This document shows positions 19,674 to 28,232 of a DNA stretch of 64,000 nucleotides, one piece after another; the stretch's first letter is position 1; each line of letters starts with the position of its first letter. The translations under genes and the position numbers were made by a program. The stretch comes from Caldichromatium japonicum. GTDB taxonomy: Bacteria > Pseudomonadota > Gammaproteobacteria > Chromatiales > Chromatiaceae. Under the pieces are notes generated by a model. It worked only from the letters and a program-made list of their open reading frames with translations, had not been told where the DNA came from and made no database searches. The stretch spans positions 2,180,501-2,244,500 of the forward strand of contig NZ_CP048029.1 of NCBI RefSeq assembly GCF_011290485.1, in the 5' to 3' direction.

Positions 19674-20363
19674 GTGATCACCGATCGAGAGCATCAGCGC
19701 CTGCTTGCCCAGTTTGGCTTTCTTGCGGCCAGTCCACCTGATTTCCAAGCCGAGTTTTTCAGCCGCGCCCAGCGGGTCCAGGTGCACGCTGGACAGCCGA
19801 TCTGTCGGGCTGGCACCCAGTGCACGCATCTACCCTTGGTAGTCGAGGGGCGGGCCCGGGTGTATCAGATCGGCGAGAATGGACGCGAGATTACGCTCTA
19901 TCGAGTCAAGGCCGGTGAATGCTGTGTCTTGACTGCCTCCTGTCTGCTCAGCGCCCGGCCCTTTCCAGCCTTTGTGGTGTGCGAGGAACCGATCGAGGCC
20001 CTGGTGATACAGCCTGGGGATGCCCGCCGCTGGCTAGGGAGCTGCGAGCCCTGGCGCCAGTATCTGTTCGGGCTGATCATGCACCGGCTCATCGAGGTCT
20101 TCGGGGTACTCGATGCGGTGTTGTTCCAACGCCTCGACCAGCGGTTGATCGCCTATCTCTTGGCCCAGGCCGAACGTCTAGGGGCATCCGCGATCCCCAT
20201 CACCCATCAAACGCTCGCCTCTGAGCTCGGGTCTTCACGCGAGGTCATCAGCCGGTTGCTGAAGGGACTCGAGGATCGAGGGTTGCTCAAGGCGCGGCGC
20301 GGTCAGGTCGAGCTGGTCGATCCACACCGGCTGCGCGACCGTCTCCAGGATCCCCCTGATTAG
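19674..20363 (+). CDS. Crp/Fnr family transcriptional regulator
   Basis: The 229-residue protein has an N-terminal cyclic-nucleotide-binding-type barrel (about residues 15-130, with GRARVYQIGENGREITLYRV) and a C-terminal winged helix (ITHQTLASELGSSREVISRLL as recognition helix, then LEDRGLLKARRGQVEL). The N-terminal cysteine cluster of oxygen-sensing Fnr is absent, and cysteines at CRAGTQC and ECCVLTASC are placed differently. The ligand is unknown. The start is GTG. The next genes encode a DUF2892 and a TDT-type membrane protein, with palindromes in between. This gene order suggests that it controls them. Confidence 0.9.
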   Translation: MITDREHQRLLAQFGFLAASPPDFQAEFFSRAQRVQVHAGQPICRAGTQCTHLPLVVEGRARVYQIGENGREITLYRVKAGECCVLTASCLLSARPFPAFVVCEEPIEALVIQPGDARRWLGSCEPWRQYLFGLIMHRLIEVFGVLDAVLFQRLDQRLIAYLLAQAERLGASAIPITHQTLASELGSSREVISRLLKGLEDRGLLKARRGQVELVDPHRLRDRLQDPPD

Positions 20364-20377
20364 GTGACAAAGTCACC
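20363..20377. promoter_or_regulatory. Perfect palindrome upstream of the DUF2892 gene
   Basis: GGTGAC-AAA-GTCACC begins on the last base of the Crp/Fnr stop codon. A second inverted repeat, CTAAA...TTTAG, follows at about 20380-20398. Both lie 40-75 bp before the DUF2892 start. They could be an operator of the preceding regulator or an mRNA hairpin. Neither matches the TTGAT-N4-ATCAA Fnr consensus. Confidence 0.4.
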
Positions 20378-20438
20378 GACTAAAGCTGTCGGATTTAGTA
20401 GGGTATGCCCGGGTTTCAACATAATCGGAGGTTTGATC

Positions 20439-20630
20439 ATGGACAATATTGGTACCCTCGACCGTTTCATTCGGGCAGCCCTGGGGCTTGCACTCGCCAT
20501 CTGGGGGATTGCCACCGAAAACTGGTTCGGCGCACTAGCTGTGATCCCGCTAGGGACCGCCTTGGTCGGCTGGTGCCCGCTGTATGCACGGTTGGGTCTG
20601 TGCACCAGACCGCGTGAATCATGTTCATAA
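20439..20630 (+). CDS. DUF2892 (YgaP transmembrane-type) small inner-membrane protein
   Basis: The 63-residue protein has the DUF2892 pattern: an N-terminal MDNIGTLDRFIRAALG, a first membrane helix (LALAIWGIATENWFG), a second (ALAVIPLGTALVGWCPLY), and LGLCT with a conserved CPLY...LGxxT end. In some bacteria this part is fused to a rhodanese domain; here it stands alone. SD CGGAGG precedes the ATG. The cysteines (WCPLY, LGLCT) fit the family, which is often linked to sulfur or thiol metabolism. The gene is 75 bp downstream of the Crp/Fnr regulator. Confidence 0.8.
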   Translation: MDNIGTLDRFIRAALGLALAIWGIATENWFGALAVIPLGTALVGWCPLYARLGLCTRPRESCS

Positions 20631-20694
20631 AAACCATCTGGATGCCGGCCGGTCCGGCACTCTATAACCCCTTGCCTGCTGGAATCCATTCTCT

Positions 20695-21801
20695 ATGGAA
20701 AACGCACCGCAAACCCTTCCCCGCCTCGCCTATTTTCCGGTCTCGTTTTTTGCGATGGTCATGGGACTCTCTGGACTGACCATCGGTTGGGAGCGGCTCC
20801 AGGCGCTGTTGCAGCTTGATCTGGGGTTGACCCCTTGGCTCTTGGGCATCACTGGATTCATCTTTGGGCTGTTGCTCTTTATCTATGCCCTCAAGATCCT
20901 GCTGTATCGCGCCGAGGTGGTGCGCGAACTGCATCATCCCATCCGCCTCAGCTTCTTCCCAACGATCTCGATTAGCCTGTTGCTCTTGGCGGTCGCCACC
21001 CTGCCGGTCTCGCATGCCTTAAGCAAACCGCTTTGGATCGCCGGCGCCAGCCTGCATCTGTTGTTCACGCTCTATATCCTGAGCGTGTGGATCCACCATG
21101 AGCATTTCCAGATCCATCATCTCAATCCAGCCTGGTTCATCCCCGCGGTCGGGAATGTGGTAGTGCCGATCGCCGGTGTTCCCCTAGGCCATCTGGAGAT
21201 CTCCTGGTTCTTTTTCAGCATCGGGATGTTGTTTTGGCTGATCCTGTTGGTGATCGTCTTTAATCGAATACTCTTTCATCACCCGCTCGATGCACATCTG
21301 ATGCCGACGCTCTTTATTTTGATCGCACCGCCAGCAGTGGGGTTTATCTCTTATCTGAAGCTGGTGGGGTCACTCGATAGCTTCGGGCGCATCTTATATT
21401 TCGCCGGTCTGTTTCTGACGATCCTGCTCTTTACACAGATTCGCCGTTTTATAGGATTGAGGTTCTTTTTGTCCTGGTGGGCCTATTCGTTTCCGCTCGC
21501 GGCGATCGGGATCGCGAGCCTCAGCCTGTTCCACGCCAGCCACCAGACAATCTATCTCCAGCTCGGATCGGGGTTGGTGATGCTGTTGAGCGGGGTGATC
21601 CTGATCTTGTTGATCCAGACAGCGCAGGCCGTTGGCCGCCAAGCGATCTGCGTCCCCGACCAGGGTCCAGGCGCCCATGCCCATCATCCACCTGCGGCAC
21701 CTGGACGGGTCACCCCTTGGCTGATTGTCGCTGGGCTGGCCCTGCTGTTTGCGGCAGGTGTGTGGTTAGCCATCCAGTTTGCGCCTACCGGTGCCGCCTG
21801 A
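20695..21801 (+). CDS. SLAC1/TDT family anion channel or exporter (TehA-like)
   Basis: The 368-residue protein has about ten hydrophobic helices and the TehA/SLAC1 hallmarks: LAYFPVSFFAMVMGLSGLTI, HHPIRLSFFPTISISLLLL (the family HPxxxxFF motif), NPAWFIPAVGNVVVPIAGV, and APPAVGFISYL in the second half. Relatives include bacterial TehA, the sulfite efflux pump Ssu1 and plant SLAC1 anion channels. A His-rich stretch (AHAHHPP) precedes the last helix. The substrate cannot be read from sequence. Sulfite or a small organic anion would fit a sulfur-oxidising host, but this is speculative. It is probably in one unit with the Crp/Fnr and DUF2892 genes. Confidence 0.85.
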   Translation: MENAPQTLPRLAYFPVSFFAMVMGLSGLTIGWERLQALLQLDLGLTPWLLGITGFIFGLLLFIYALKILLYRAEVVRELHHPIRLSFFPTISISLLLLAVATLPVSHALSKPLWIAGASLHLLFTLYILSVWIHHEHFQIHHLNPAWFIPAVGNVVVPIAGVPLGHLEISWFFFSIGMLFWLILLVIVFNRILFHHPLDAHLMPTLFILIAPPAVGFISYLKLVGSLDSFGRILYFAGLFLTILLFTQIRRFIGLRFFLSWWAYSFPLAAIGIASLSLFHASHQTIYLQLGSGLVMLLSGVILILLIQTAQAVGRQAICVPDQGPGAHAHHPPAAPGRVTPWLIVAGLALLFAAGVWLAIQFAPTGAA

Positions 21802-21846
21802 GGGGATTCGGGCAGACCGGTTTTCCAATATTGTGCTGCATGCCCG

Positions 21847-22470
21847 TTAGCCGGGCGGATGGATGGCGCGCAAGGCGCTGCGGATGATGTCTTCGGTAGT
21901 CTTGCCGTCAGCAGCAGAGGCGCGCGCCATCCGCTGGGCATCCGCTGGGCGAAACCCCAGGGCGATCAGGGCGCTGATGGCATCGACCAGCGCCGGGTTG
22001 TCGCCGCCCTCTGCATGCCTCAACGCGGATACCTGGGCGTCGGCCAACACCGCCGCCGGACTCGCCAGGCCATCCAGCCGATCGCGCAACTCAAGGACCA
22101 GACGCTCGGCGGTCTTTTTGCCGATCCCCGGCAGCCTGATGAGGGCGGCGATGTCCTCTTGTTCAACACACTGGACGAAGCGCGCTGTGTCCATCCCCGA
22201 GAGGATCGCCAGCGCCATGCGCGCCCCGACCCCCGTGACCTTGAGGAGGGCGCGAAACAAGGCCCGCTCCCGTTCATGGAGAAAGCCATAGAGCATCCAG
22301 GCGTCTTCGCGAACCATGAGGTGGGTGATAAGGGTCACGGTCTCACCGACGGCAGGCAGTTCGTAAAAGGTGGACATGGGCGCCTCGAGCTCATAGCCCA
22401 CCCCGCCGACATCGATCAGAAGCTGCGGTGGGTGTTTGGCGAGGATCTGCCCGCGCAACCGCCCGATCAT
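21847..22470 (-). CDS. ruvA: Holliday junction branch migration protein RuvA
   Basis: RuvA binds four-way junctions and recruits the RuvB motor. The 207-residue protein starts MIGRLRGQI. It has an OB-fold domain (to about residue 64), two helix-hairpin-helix motifs (LLKVTGVGARMALAILSG and LIRLPGIGKKTAERLVLEL), and a C-terminal three-helix domain (ALVDAISALIALGFRPADAQ) that touches RuvB. The ATG overlaps the ruvC TGA by 4 bp. ruvB, which normally follows ruvA, is not here: the next gene is convergent. Confidence 0.96.
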   Translation of the reverse strand: MIGRLRGQILAKHPPQLLIDVGGVGYELEAPMSTFYELPAVGETVTLITHLMVREDAWMLYGFLHERERALFRALLKVTGVGARMALAILSGMDTARFVQCVEQEDIAALIRLPGIGKKTAERLVLELRDRLDGLASPAAVLADAQVSALRHAEGGDNPALVDAISALIALGFRPADAQRMARASAADGKTTEDIIRSALRAIHPPG

Positions 22471-23006
22471 CCGAGCCTCCAATCGCGCCAGGAAGCGGCA
22501 GCCCGCTTGCGGGCGGGGATGCCCATCGAATGGGCGTGACACAGCGCGATCGCTAGGGCGTCAGCCTCATCCTCGCTTGGCTCGACATCGAGCTGCAACA
22601 ACACCCGAACCATGTGCTGAACCTGGGGTTTTTCGGCGTTTCCTGAGCCGACCACCGCGAGCTTGATTGACTTGGGGCTGTATTCATGCACGATCACCCC
22701 ACCCTTGAGTCCGGCGCACAACACTGCCCCACGCGCCTGACCGATCTTGAGCGCCGCCTTGGGATCGCGGGCGAAGATCAACTGCTCGACGGCCATCTCA
22801 TGCGGACGGTATTCGGCGACCAGGGCGAGGACCCGGTCGAAGATCAGGCCTAGACGCTCGGGCCAGGGATGATCGCCGACCCGAATACAGCCGCTGGCGA
22901 CATGGATACTCTTGAGCCCATCGCTGTCGATGATCCCAAAGCCCGTATTACGCGACCCCGGGTCGATCCCCAGGATGCGGTGGCGCAGGACCCGAGGCTC
23001 AGGCAT
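22467..23006 (-). CDS. ruvC: Crossover junction endodeoxyribonuclease RuvC
   Basis: RuvC resolves Holliday junctions. The 179-residue protein has the four acidic catalytic residues in their usual setting: [27 protein letters not shown], and [15 protein letters not shown] near the C-terminus. It overlaps yebC by 8 bp and ruvA by 4 bp, forming the common yebC-ruvC-ruvA block. The tail ([15 protein letters not shown]) is basic. Confidence 0.96.
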   Translation of the reverse strand: MPEPRVLRHRILGIDPGSRNTGFGIIDSDGLKSIHVASGCIRVGDHPWPERLGLIFDRVLALVAEYRPHEMAVEQLIFARDPKAALKIGQARGAVLCAGLKGGVIVHEYSPKSIKLAVVGSGNAEKPQVQHMVRVLLQLDVEPSEDEADALAIALCHAHSMGIPARKRAAASWRDWRLG

Positions 23007-23748
23007 CGAGCACAGCCATGATCTCGTCTGAGACGTCGGCGTTGTGATAGACGTCCTGGACGTCGTCTAGGTCTTCCAAGACATCGATCAGCTTCAGCAA
23101 CCGCTCGGCGGTCTCGGCATCGAGCTCGACCTGGGTTGCGGCATTAAAGCTGATCTCGGCCATCTGGGTATCAAAGCCGGCCTGAGTGAGCGCCTCCTTG
23201 ACCGCACTGAAACCCTCGGGTGTGGTGATCACATCGATCGAGCCATCGTCATTGACCACCACATCCTCGGCGCCGGCCTCGATCGCGACCTCCATCACCT
23301 TCTCTTCGTCGACCCCGGGCTGAAAACTGATGGTGCCCTGCTTGGTGAAGAGATAGCTCACCGAACCTGCGGTCCCCAGATTGCCGCCGTATTTGGTGAA
23401 GGCATGCCGGACCTCAGAGGCAGTGCGGTTGCGATTGTCGGTCATACAATCGACCATGATCGCGACCCCCCCGGGTCCATAGCCCTCATAGCGGATCTCT
23501 TCGTAGTCTTCGCCCTCCATACCGCCCGAGCCGCGCTTGATGGCGCGCTCGATGGTATCGCGTGGCATGTTGGCATCGAACGCCTTGTCCATCGCCAGCC
23601 GCAGCCGGGGATTGGCCGAGGGATCGCCGCCGCCGGTACGCGCCGCGACCGTGATCTCGCGGATCAGTTTGGTCCAGATCTTGCCGCGCTTTTGATCCTG
23701 CGCGGCCTTGCGATGCTTGATGTTGGCCCATTTACTATGACCAGCCAT
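22999..23748 (-). CDS. yebC: YebC/PmpR family protein
   Basis: The 249-residue protein begins [18 protein letters not shown], the invariant start of the YebC/TACO1 family. It continues with [27 protein letters not shown] and [16 protein letters not shown], and ends in an acidic stretch ([16 protein letters not shown]). Members act as DNA-binding regulators or as translation factors at proline-rich stretches. It is the first gene of yebC-ruvC-ruvA and is divergent from the LOG-domain gene across a 218-bp, AT-richer gap. Confidence 0.95.
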   Translation of the reverse strand: MAGHSKWANIKHRKAAQDQKRGKIWTKLIREITVAARTGGGDPSANPRLRLAMDKAFDANMPRDTIERAIKRGSGGMEGEDYEEIRYEGYGPGGVAIMVDCMTDNRNRTASEVRHAFTKYGGNLGTAGSVSYLFTKQGTISFQPGVDEEKVMEVAIEAGAEDVVVNDDGSIDVITTPEGFSAVKEALTQAGFDTQMAEISFNAATQVELDAETAERLLKLIDVLEDLDDVQDVYHNADVSDEIMAVLDA

Positions 23749-23966
23749 GCTCTCTCCCCAATCGTCAAACCTGCCCCAGAGGGGCTCTCATGAGCATCGG
23801 AGAATGGTACATGCCAAGCGGCATCCGCGCCAAACTGTCGCCCAGTTCCCTTCTGTAGGGTCATCCATTCAGCCATTTAGCAGATTGGCTTCGTCTCAAA
23901 CCGGATCGATCGAATGCTATTCGTTTAAAATTTGACTTCTTTCAGGAACCAGGCGAGACAGTCACC

Positions 23967-25934
23967 ATGTATGTCACACCCGAGACCGGCGACGGTTGGA
24001 TCACCCAGGTCGTCGCCCGCGATGCCGAGGGTTTTGTCATCGACGCGCGCTTTGTGCTCAAGCCGGACTTTCGCGCCCTGATCGGCGGGCGAGTGCAGGA
24101 TCTGGTATTCGCGGCGCGCAGCCGGCTGGCGCGGTTGGGGATCAACATCCTGCCGCTCGATGAGCCCCAGCTCAATGGTGAGTCCGCCGATCTGAGGCTC
24201 AAGATCATTGCGGCCATCGCCTCATTCGGCATCGAGGGCCATCTGGAGCGGATCGTGATCCCAGGGCTGCGGGTCGGGCGTCTGGTCTTTTGCCCTGAGG
24301 ATAACCGGCTGGATTCATGTGCCATCCATCAGCTCGTCCAAAACAACGGTCTCCAGTTGCCGGCGGGGTTTTCGCTGGCGGGCAATGGCTATCTGATCCT
24401 GCGCCCGCAACAGCGCATCTATCGCTTCATCAAGCCACTGACCCCTGCGGAGGTAACGGCGATCGCCACCCATGCCGACGGCAAGGATCTGCTCAATCGG
24501 CTGCAGGTGCGGGTCGATGTCGAGCACATCGAGCTGCCGCCTCGCGATGGCCTGGTAACGGCCTGTTCGATGTTTTTGCATCGTCACTATGTCGTGCTGC
24601 GCAATCTTGATGAATCCTTGGGGGTACATCTCCAGGCCACAGTGCTCGATCCGGTCTCAACCCGCGGGACCAATGTGTATCTGGAGTTCATCAATCGCAC
24701 CGATCAGCTCATCATCAACCCCAGCGTCGCTGCCACGGTGCATGAGGCCATCCACAGCGAACCCCGACCGCTGTATTGGCATGGCCGAGCCCAGCTCGAG
24801 CCGGGCGAGGCGGAGGCCATTGCTGGTTGCCGCAGCCTGGCAGCGATCTTCGACCGTTTGGAATCCGGGCCGGTGCGCGATCGTTATTCGCATCGTATGG
24901 CGGCAGTGACCCGCGATCCGGCGGCCCTATTGCAAGGCGCTGATCCTGATCTGCTCTGGACCCATCCCCAGGCGCCGCTCGATCCCCAGGCCGGTCCAGA
25001 TCTGGCCTCACGCTCATTGGCCGGGGGTCTGCGCCCTACCCATCCCGAATGCGGTACCCAGATCCTCAGCGAACTCCCCGCTGGGGCGCGTGCAACCCTG
25101 CTCTTGGGTTATTTCCCGAACCTGATCGAGCATACCCAGATCTGCGCGGCGGCCCTGCAGCATAAGATCCAACGCATCATCTTCCGCCGGGCGTCGTTCG
25201 AGCATGGCCAGTTCCTGTCGGCGCGCGATCATGGGCGGTTGGCCGACTATGAGGCGCTAGGGCTCGAGGTCTTTTGGTGCAACGAGGCACGCGGTCATGT
25301 GGTGCGCCATGTCTTTCGCGGGCTACGCGCCTATTTCACGACGCCGGACAAGGTCGAGCGCTTCTGCTCTTGCCTGATCTTTGCCATCTATGGCTCGACC
25401 AAGCCGCTCGCCGACCCTGCGGTCGAGCAGGTCGAACGCCTGCTCGTCAATCTGCGCGCGCTCTTCGGCAGCGATATCAGCATCCTCACCGGCGGCGGCC
25501 CGGGCGCCATGCAGCAGGTCACCGATATCGCGCATCGCCTGGGCTTTTTGGTCGGCTCGAGCTTCATCGAGACGGTGGACCAGAGGCCCAATGAGACCGC
25601 CGAGTTCTATCAGACCTTTCAGGCGCGCAGCCGCCAGGCGCGTCAACGCTGGTTCGAGATCGCGAGCTTCCATCTCTTTTTGGTCGGCGGGGTCGGGACG
25701 CTCGAAGAGATCGGGCTGACCCTGACCGACATGAAGCTCGGGGTGATCGAGCCTGGTCCCCTGGTCTTTTTCGACAGCTCCGGAGGCGAGTTCTACTGGG
25801 AGGGGCTGCGGCAGCAGCTCGCGACCATGAAGCGCGAGGGACGCGCACCTGCCTGGCTGATCGATCAGATCCTGATGACCAGCGATCCCGAGGCCGTGCC
25901 GCGTTTCTACAAGCAGGCGCTGCGGCTCGGCTGA
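23967..25934 (+). CDS. Two-part protein with C-terminal LOG/Rossmann domain and unknown N-terminal half
   Basis: The 655-residue protein ends in a LOG-type nucleotide-binding domain: IYGSTKPL (about residue 475), ILTGGGPGAMQQVTDIA (about 507) and LVGGVGTLEEIGLTLTD (about 575). In the LOG family, GGGxGxMG and PGGxGTxxE form the active site that cleaves nucleoside 5'-monophosphates; here the Pro before GG is Val. The first 430 or so residues (GWITQVVARDAEGFVIDARF, CPEDNRLDSCAIHQLVQNNG, STRGTNVYLEFINRTDQLI) match nothing I know, and the layout differs from E. coli PpnN (454 residues). It stands alone, divergent from yebC. A nucleotide hydrolase or sensor is a reasonable guess only. Confidence 0.7.
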   Translation: MYVTPETGDGWITQVVARDAEGFVIDARFVLKPDFRALIGGRVQDLVFAARSRLARLGINILPLDEPQLNGESADLRLKIIAAIASFGIEGHLERIVIPGLRVGRLVFCPEDNRLDSCAIHQLVQNNGLQLPAGFSLAGNGYLILRPQQRIYRFIKPLTPAEVTAIATHADGKDLLNRLQVRVDVEHIELPPRDGLVTACSMFLHRHYVVLRNLDESLGVHLQATVLDPVSTRGTNVYLEFINRTDQLIINPSVAATVHEAIHSEPRPLYWHGRAQLEPGEAEAIAGCRSLAAIFDRLESGPVRDRYSHRMAAVTRDPAALLQGADPDLLWTHPQAPLDPQAGPDLASRSLAGGLRPTHPECGTQILSELPAGARATLLLGYFPNLIEHTQICAAALQHKIQRIIFRRASFEHGQFLSARDHGRLADYEALGLEVFWCNEARGHVVRHVFRGLRAYFTTPDKVERFCSCLIFAIYGSTKPLADPAVEQVERLLVNLRALFGSDISILTGGGPGAMQQVTDIAHRLGFLVGSSFIETVDQRPNETAEFYQTFQARSRQARQRWFEIASFHLFLVGGVGTLEEIGLTLTDMKLGVIEPGPLVFFDSSGGEFYWEGLRQQLATMKREGRAPAWLIDQILMTSDPEAVPRFYKQALRLG

Positions 25935-26067
25935 GGACGCTGGATGGATGACAGCATCCGGCCAAATCCGCGACAATCCTTGGCCCAAGCAAGGGCAAGG
26001 CTACTCTTGTTCGATGGCTGCTCGATCAGGCATCTCGATGGTCGCCTGCTGGATATGAGACGAGACT

Positions 26068-26835
26068 GTGTCAACATTGATCATCTTTGAACACCCGCTT
26101 AACGAACGCATCCGCACCTTCTTGCGCGTAGAACATCTGTTCCGCCAGCTCGATTATTTCGTCCACCAGGAGGACCCGCGCTCCTCGCGCTGTGCCGTGG
26201 ACGCGCTGTTGGATATCGTGGCCGTCACGGCGCGGGCGGATGTCAGGACCGAGATCCTCAAGGAGCTGGAGCGGCTCATCGCTAATCTCAACCGGCTCAC
26301 CAACCAGCGCGGGGTCGATCGTGAGGCCTTGGAATGCATCCTCAGCGAACTGCACGAGGCTGCCGCAGGGGTCCAGCAGCTGCATGGACCTATCGGCCAC
26401 CAGGCGCGCGAGGATGAGTTTTTGAAGGCGATCGCTCAGCGCAGCAGTATCCCCGGCGGGACCTGCAGCTTTGATCTGCCGTATTTTCACTATTGGTTGA
26501 TCCAGCCGACCGAACAACGCCAGGCCCGTTTCGCCGATTGGCTGGAGGACCTCAACCCGGCGATCGCGGCCATCCGTCTGGCCTTGTCCCTGCTGCGTTC
26601 GAGCTCATCTTCGCGGACGGCGCTGGCCGAAGGCGGCTTTTATCAAGAGGCCCTGGACGCCGTGGCGCCGGCGCAGATGCTGCGGGTCGGCATCGAGGCC
26701 GAGCGCTCGATCTTTCCGGAGATCAGCGGGCATCGCAATCGTTTCAGTATCCGCTTCATGTCCCCCGAGCCCCAAGGACGGGCGAGCCCTTGCGGTGAAG
26801 ACGTCGAGTTTCAGCTCACCTGCTGTGTCTTCTGA
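26068..26835 (+). CDS. zapD: Cell division protein ZapD
   Basis: ZapD (DUF1342, YacF) is a cytoplasmic protein that crosslinks FtsZ filaments at midcell. The 255-residue protein has the family start [19 protein letters not shown], an all-helical first half, and the second-half stretches [26 protein letters not shown] and FQLTCCVF at the end. The start is GTG (GTGTCAACA). It lies 2 bp upstream of yacG, as in many Gammaproteobacteria, where coaE and pilD often accompany them; those genes are absent here. Confidence 0.95.
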   Translation: MSTLIIFEHPLNERIRTFLRVEHLFRQLDYFVHQEDPRSSRCAVDALLDIVAVTARADVRTEILKELERLIANLNRLTNQRGVDREALECILSELHEAAAGVQQLHGPIGHQAREDEFLKAIAQRSSIPGGTCSFDLPYFHYWLIQPTEQRQARFADWLEDLNPAIAAIRLALSLLRSSSSSRTALAEGGFYQEALDAVAPAQMLRVGIEAERSIFPEISGHRNRFSIRFMSPEPQGRASPCGEDVEFQLTCCVF

Positions 26836-26837
26836 AC

Positions 26838-27041
26838 ATGGTCAAGACCGTCGCTTGCCCGACCTGCGGCAAACCCGTCCCTTGGATGCCTGAATCGCGC
26901 TGGCGCCCCTTTTGCAGCGAGCACTGTCGGCTGATCGACCTCGGCGATTGGCTCGCGGAGCACCACCGGATCAGCGGTCCAGAGGATGAGGGTGCAGGCA
27001 GCCAATCTGAAGGCGACGGGGAGCAGCAACCGCCGCATTGA
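26838..27041 (+). CDS. yacG: DNA gyrase inhibitor YacG
   Basis: The 67-residue zinc protein has the four metal cysteines CPTCGK (residues 7-12) and FCSEHCR (about 25-31), then [13 protein letters not shown]. In E. coli, YacG binds GyrB and blocks DNA binding. The tail after residue 48 is acidic and low in complexity. It is translated immediately after zapD with a 2-bp gap. Confidence 0.93.
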   Translation: MVKTVACPTCGKPVPWMPESRWRPFCSEHCRLIDLGDWLAEHHRISGPEDEGAGSQSEGDGEQQPPH

Positions 27042-27057
27042 AAAATCAAAGACCAGA

Positions 27058-28014
27058 TCAAGCGGGCCACAGACCGCGGATCGCCGCGATCCCCTGGGCG
27101 CCCTGGGCGATGGCGGTGTCGAGATCCTCGGGGGTTAGACCGCCGAGGGCATAGACCGGCAAGGGGATGGGCGCGATCAACTCGGCAAAGGTCGGCCAGC
27201 CGAGCGGCTGGGCCTCGGGGTGGCTTGCCGTAGGCTTGACCGGCGAGAGGAGCGCATAGTCCAGCCCCAGCTCGACGGCACGCCGAAGCTCAGCGCGCGT
27301 ATGACAAGAGGCGCCGATCAATTCGCGCGCCGACCCCGGCCGCCGTTCCAGCGTCATCAACAACCGGCGATTGAGATGTAGCCCATCCCGGGCAAGCCCC
27401 TCGACCTCTTTGGGGGCGCGATTGAGCAGCAGGTGCGCCCCATGCGCCTGACAGAGCGGCCAGACCATACCTGTCAGCTCCCGATAGTCCAAGGCCACAA
27501 GCTCGGGCGCGCGCAGTTGAACGAGCCGCACCCCCTGCGCCAAGGCCCGCTGGAGCCTTGCGCGAAACAGCAGCGGGTCAGTAGGGTCGGGGCCAGTGAT
27601 CAGCATAAGCCGCGGCAGGCGCAAGGCCGCGATCACCGGTCGATCGGCAGCAGGAAACACGGTGGGATCCATGTCATCGGGCACCAACCAAGTGAGCGCT
27701 TGGCCCTCGCACCCGCGCGGGATACCCTGATAATCCAGCACCCGATAGACATCGAGCAGCACCCGTCGGTCGCCATAGTCGTGCGGGACACGGATCAAGG
27801 GCTCGCATGCGCCGAGCGCGATCCCTAGCTCCTCAGCGAGCTCGCGCGCCAGTCCCTCTTGCGGGGACTCACCCGTCTTGAGCTTGCCGCCCGGAAACTC
27901 CCAAAGCCCCCCTTGATGGAGATGCTCCGCGCGGCGGGCGATTAGGACCCGCCCTTGTTCGTCGCTCAAGACACCGGCAACGACATGGAGCCAGTCACCT
28001 GGGTTCAAAGACAT
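27058..28014 (-). CDS. Nudix hydrolase fused to a thiamine-phosphate-synthase-like domain
   Basis: The first 135 residues are a MutT-type Nudix domain with a full Nudix box (GGKLKTGESPQEGLARELAEELGI), likely to remove oxidised nucleotides such as 8-oxo-dGTP. Residues 150-318 form a ThiE/TenI-like barrel (LVQLRAPE, LLNR, GLHLNRR, SCHTRAELRRA, ALGGLTPEDLDTA). This fusion is known in Gammaproteobacteria next to secA and argJ. Whether the second half makes thiamine phosphate is doubtful. I start at the ATG of MSLNPGDW; an upstream in-frame ATG at 28047 is possible. It lies downstream of argJ on the same strand. Confidence 0.9.
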   Translation of the reverse strand: MSLNPGDWLHVVAGVLSDEQGRVLIARRAEHLHQGGLWEFPGGKLKTGESPQEGLARELAEELGIALGACEPLIRVPHDYGDRRVLLDVYRVLDYQGIPRGCEGQALTWLVPDDMDPTVFPAADRPVIAALRLPRLMLITGPDPTDPLLFRARLQRALAQGVRLVQLRAPELVALDYRELTGMVWPLCQAHGAHLLLNRAPKEVEGLARDGLHLNRRLLMTLERRPGSARELIGASCHTRAELRRAVELGLDYALLSPVKPTASHPEAQPLGWPTFAELIAPIPLPVYALGGLTPEDLDTAIAQGAQGIAAIRGLWPA

Positions 28015-28180
28015 TCTCGTAGATCGCAGTGATCGAGATCCCGGCATCGATACACTGAAAGCCGAGGCTATCGCAGCTGAAGATCTCTACCGACCAGCCA
28101 GCGACCCGCCGCTGGCGTTCGATGCGCCGTTCAGCTTGCTCGATCAACCGAGTATTCCCGTAGGTTCGGCAGCTCGGCAT
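27995..28180 (-). CDS. Possible small ORF between argJ and the Nudix-ThiE gene
   Basis: A 61-codon frame (MPSCRTYGNTRLIEQAERR..., ending ITAIYENVFEPR) fills the 218-bp gap and overlaps the Nudix start by 20 bp. The composition looks protein-like (QAERRIERQRR, then a mixed strand-like second half). There is no SD before the ATG, the frame is open further upstream into argJ antisense-type sequence, and I know no homolog. It may be chance. Confidence 0.25.
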   Translation of the reverse strand: MPSCRTYGNTRLIEQAERRIERQRRVAGWSVEIFSCDSLGFQCIDAGISITAIYENVFEPR

Positions 28181-28232
28181 GGTGCGGTAGCGTCGGAGGG
28201 TGGGCAGCGCGCACCCAAAATTTATCCCCGGC

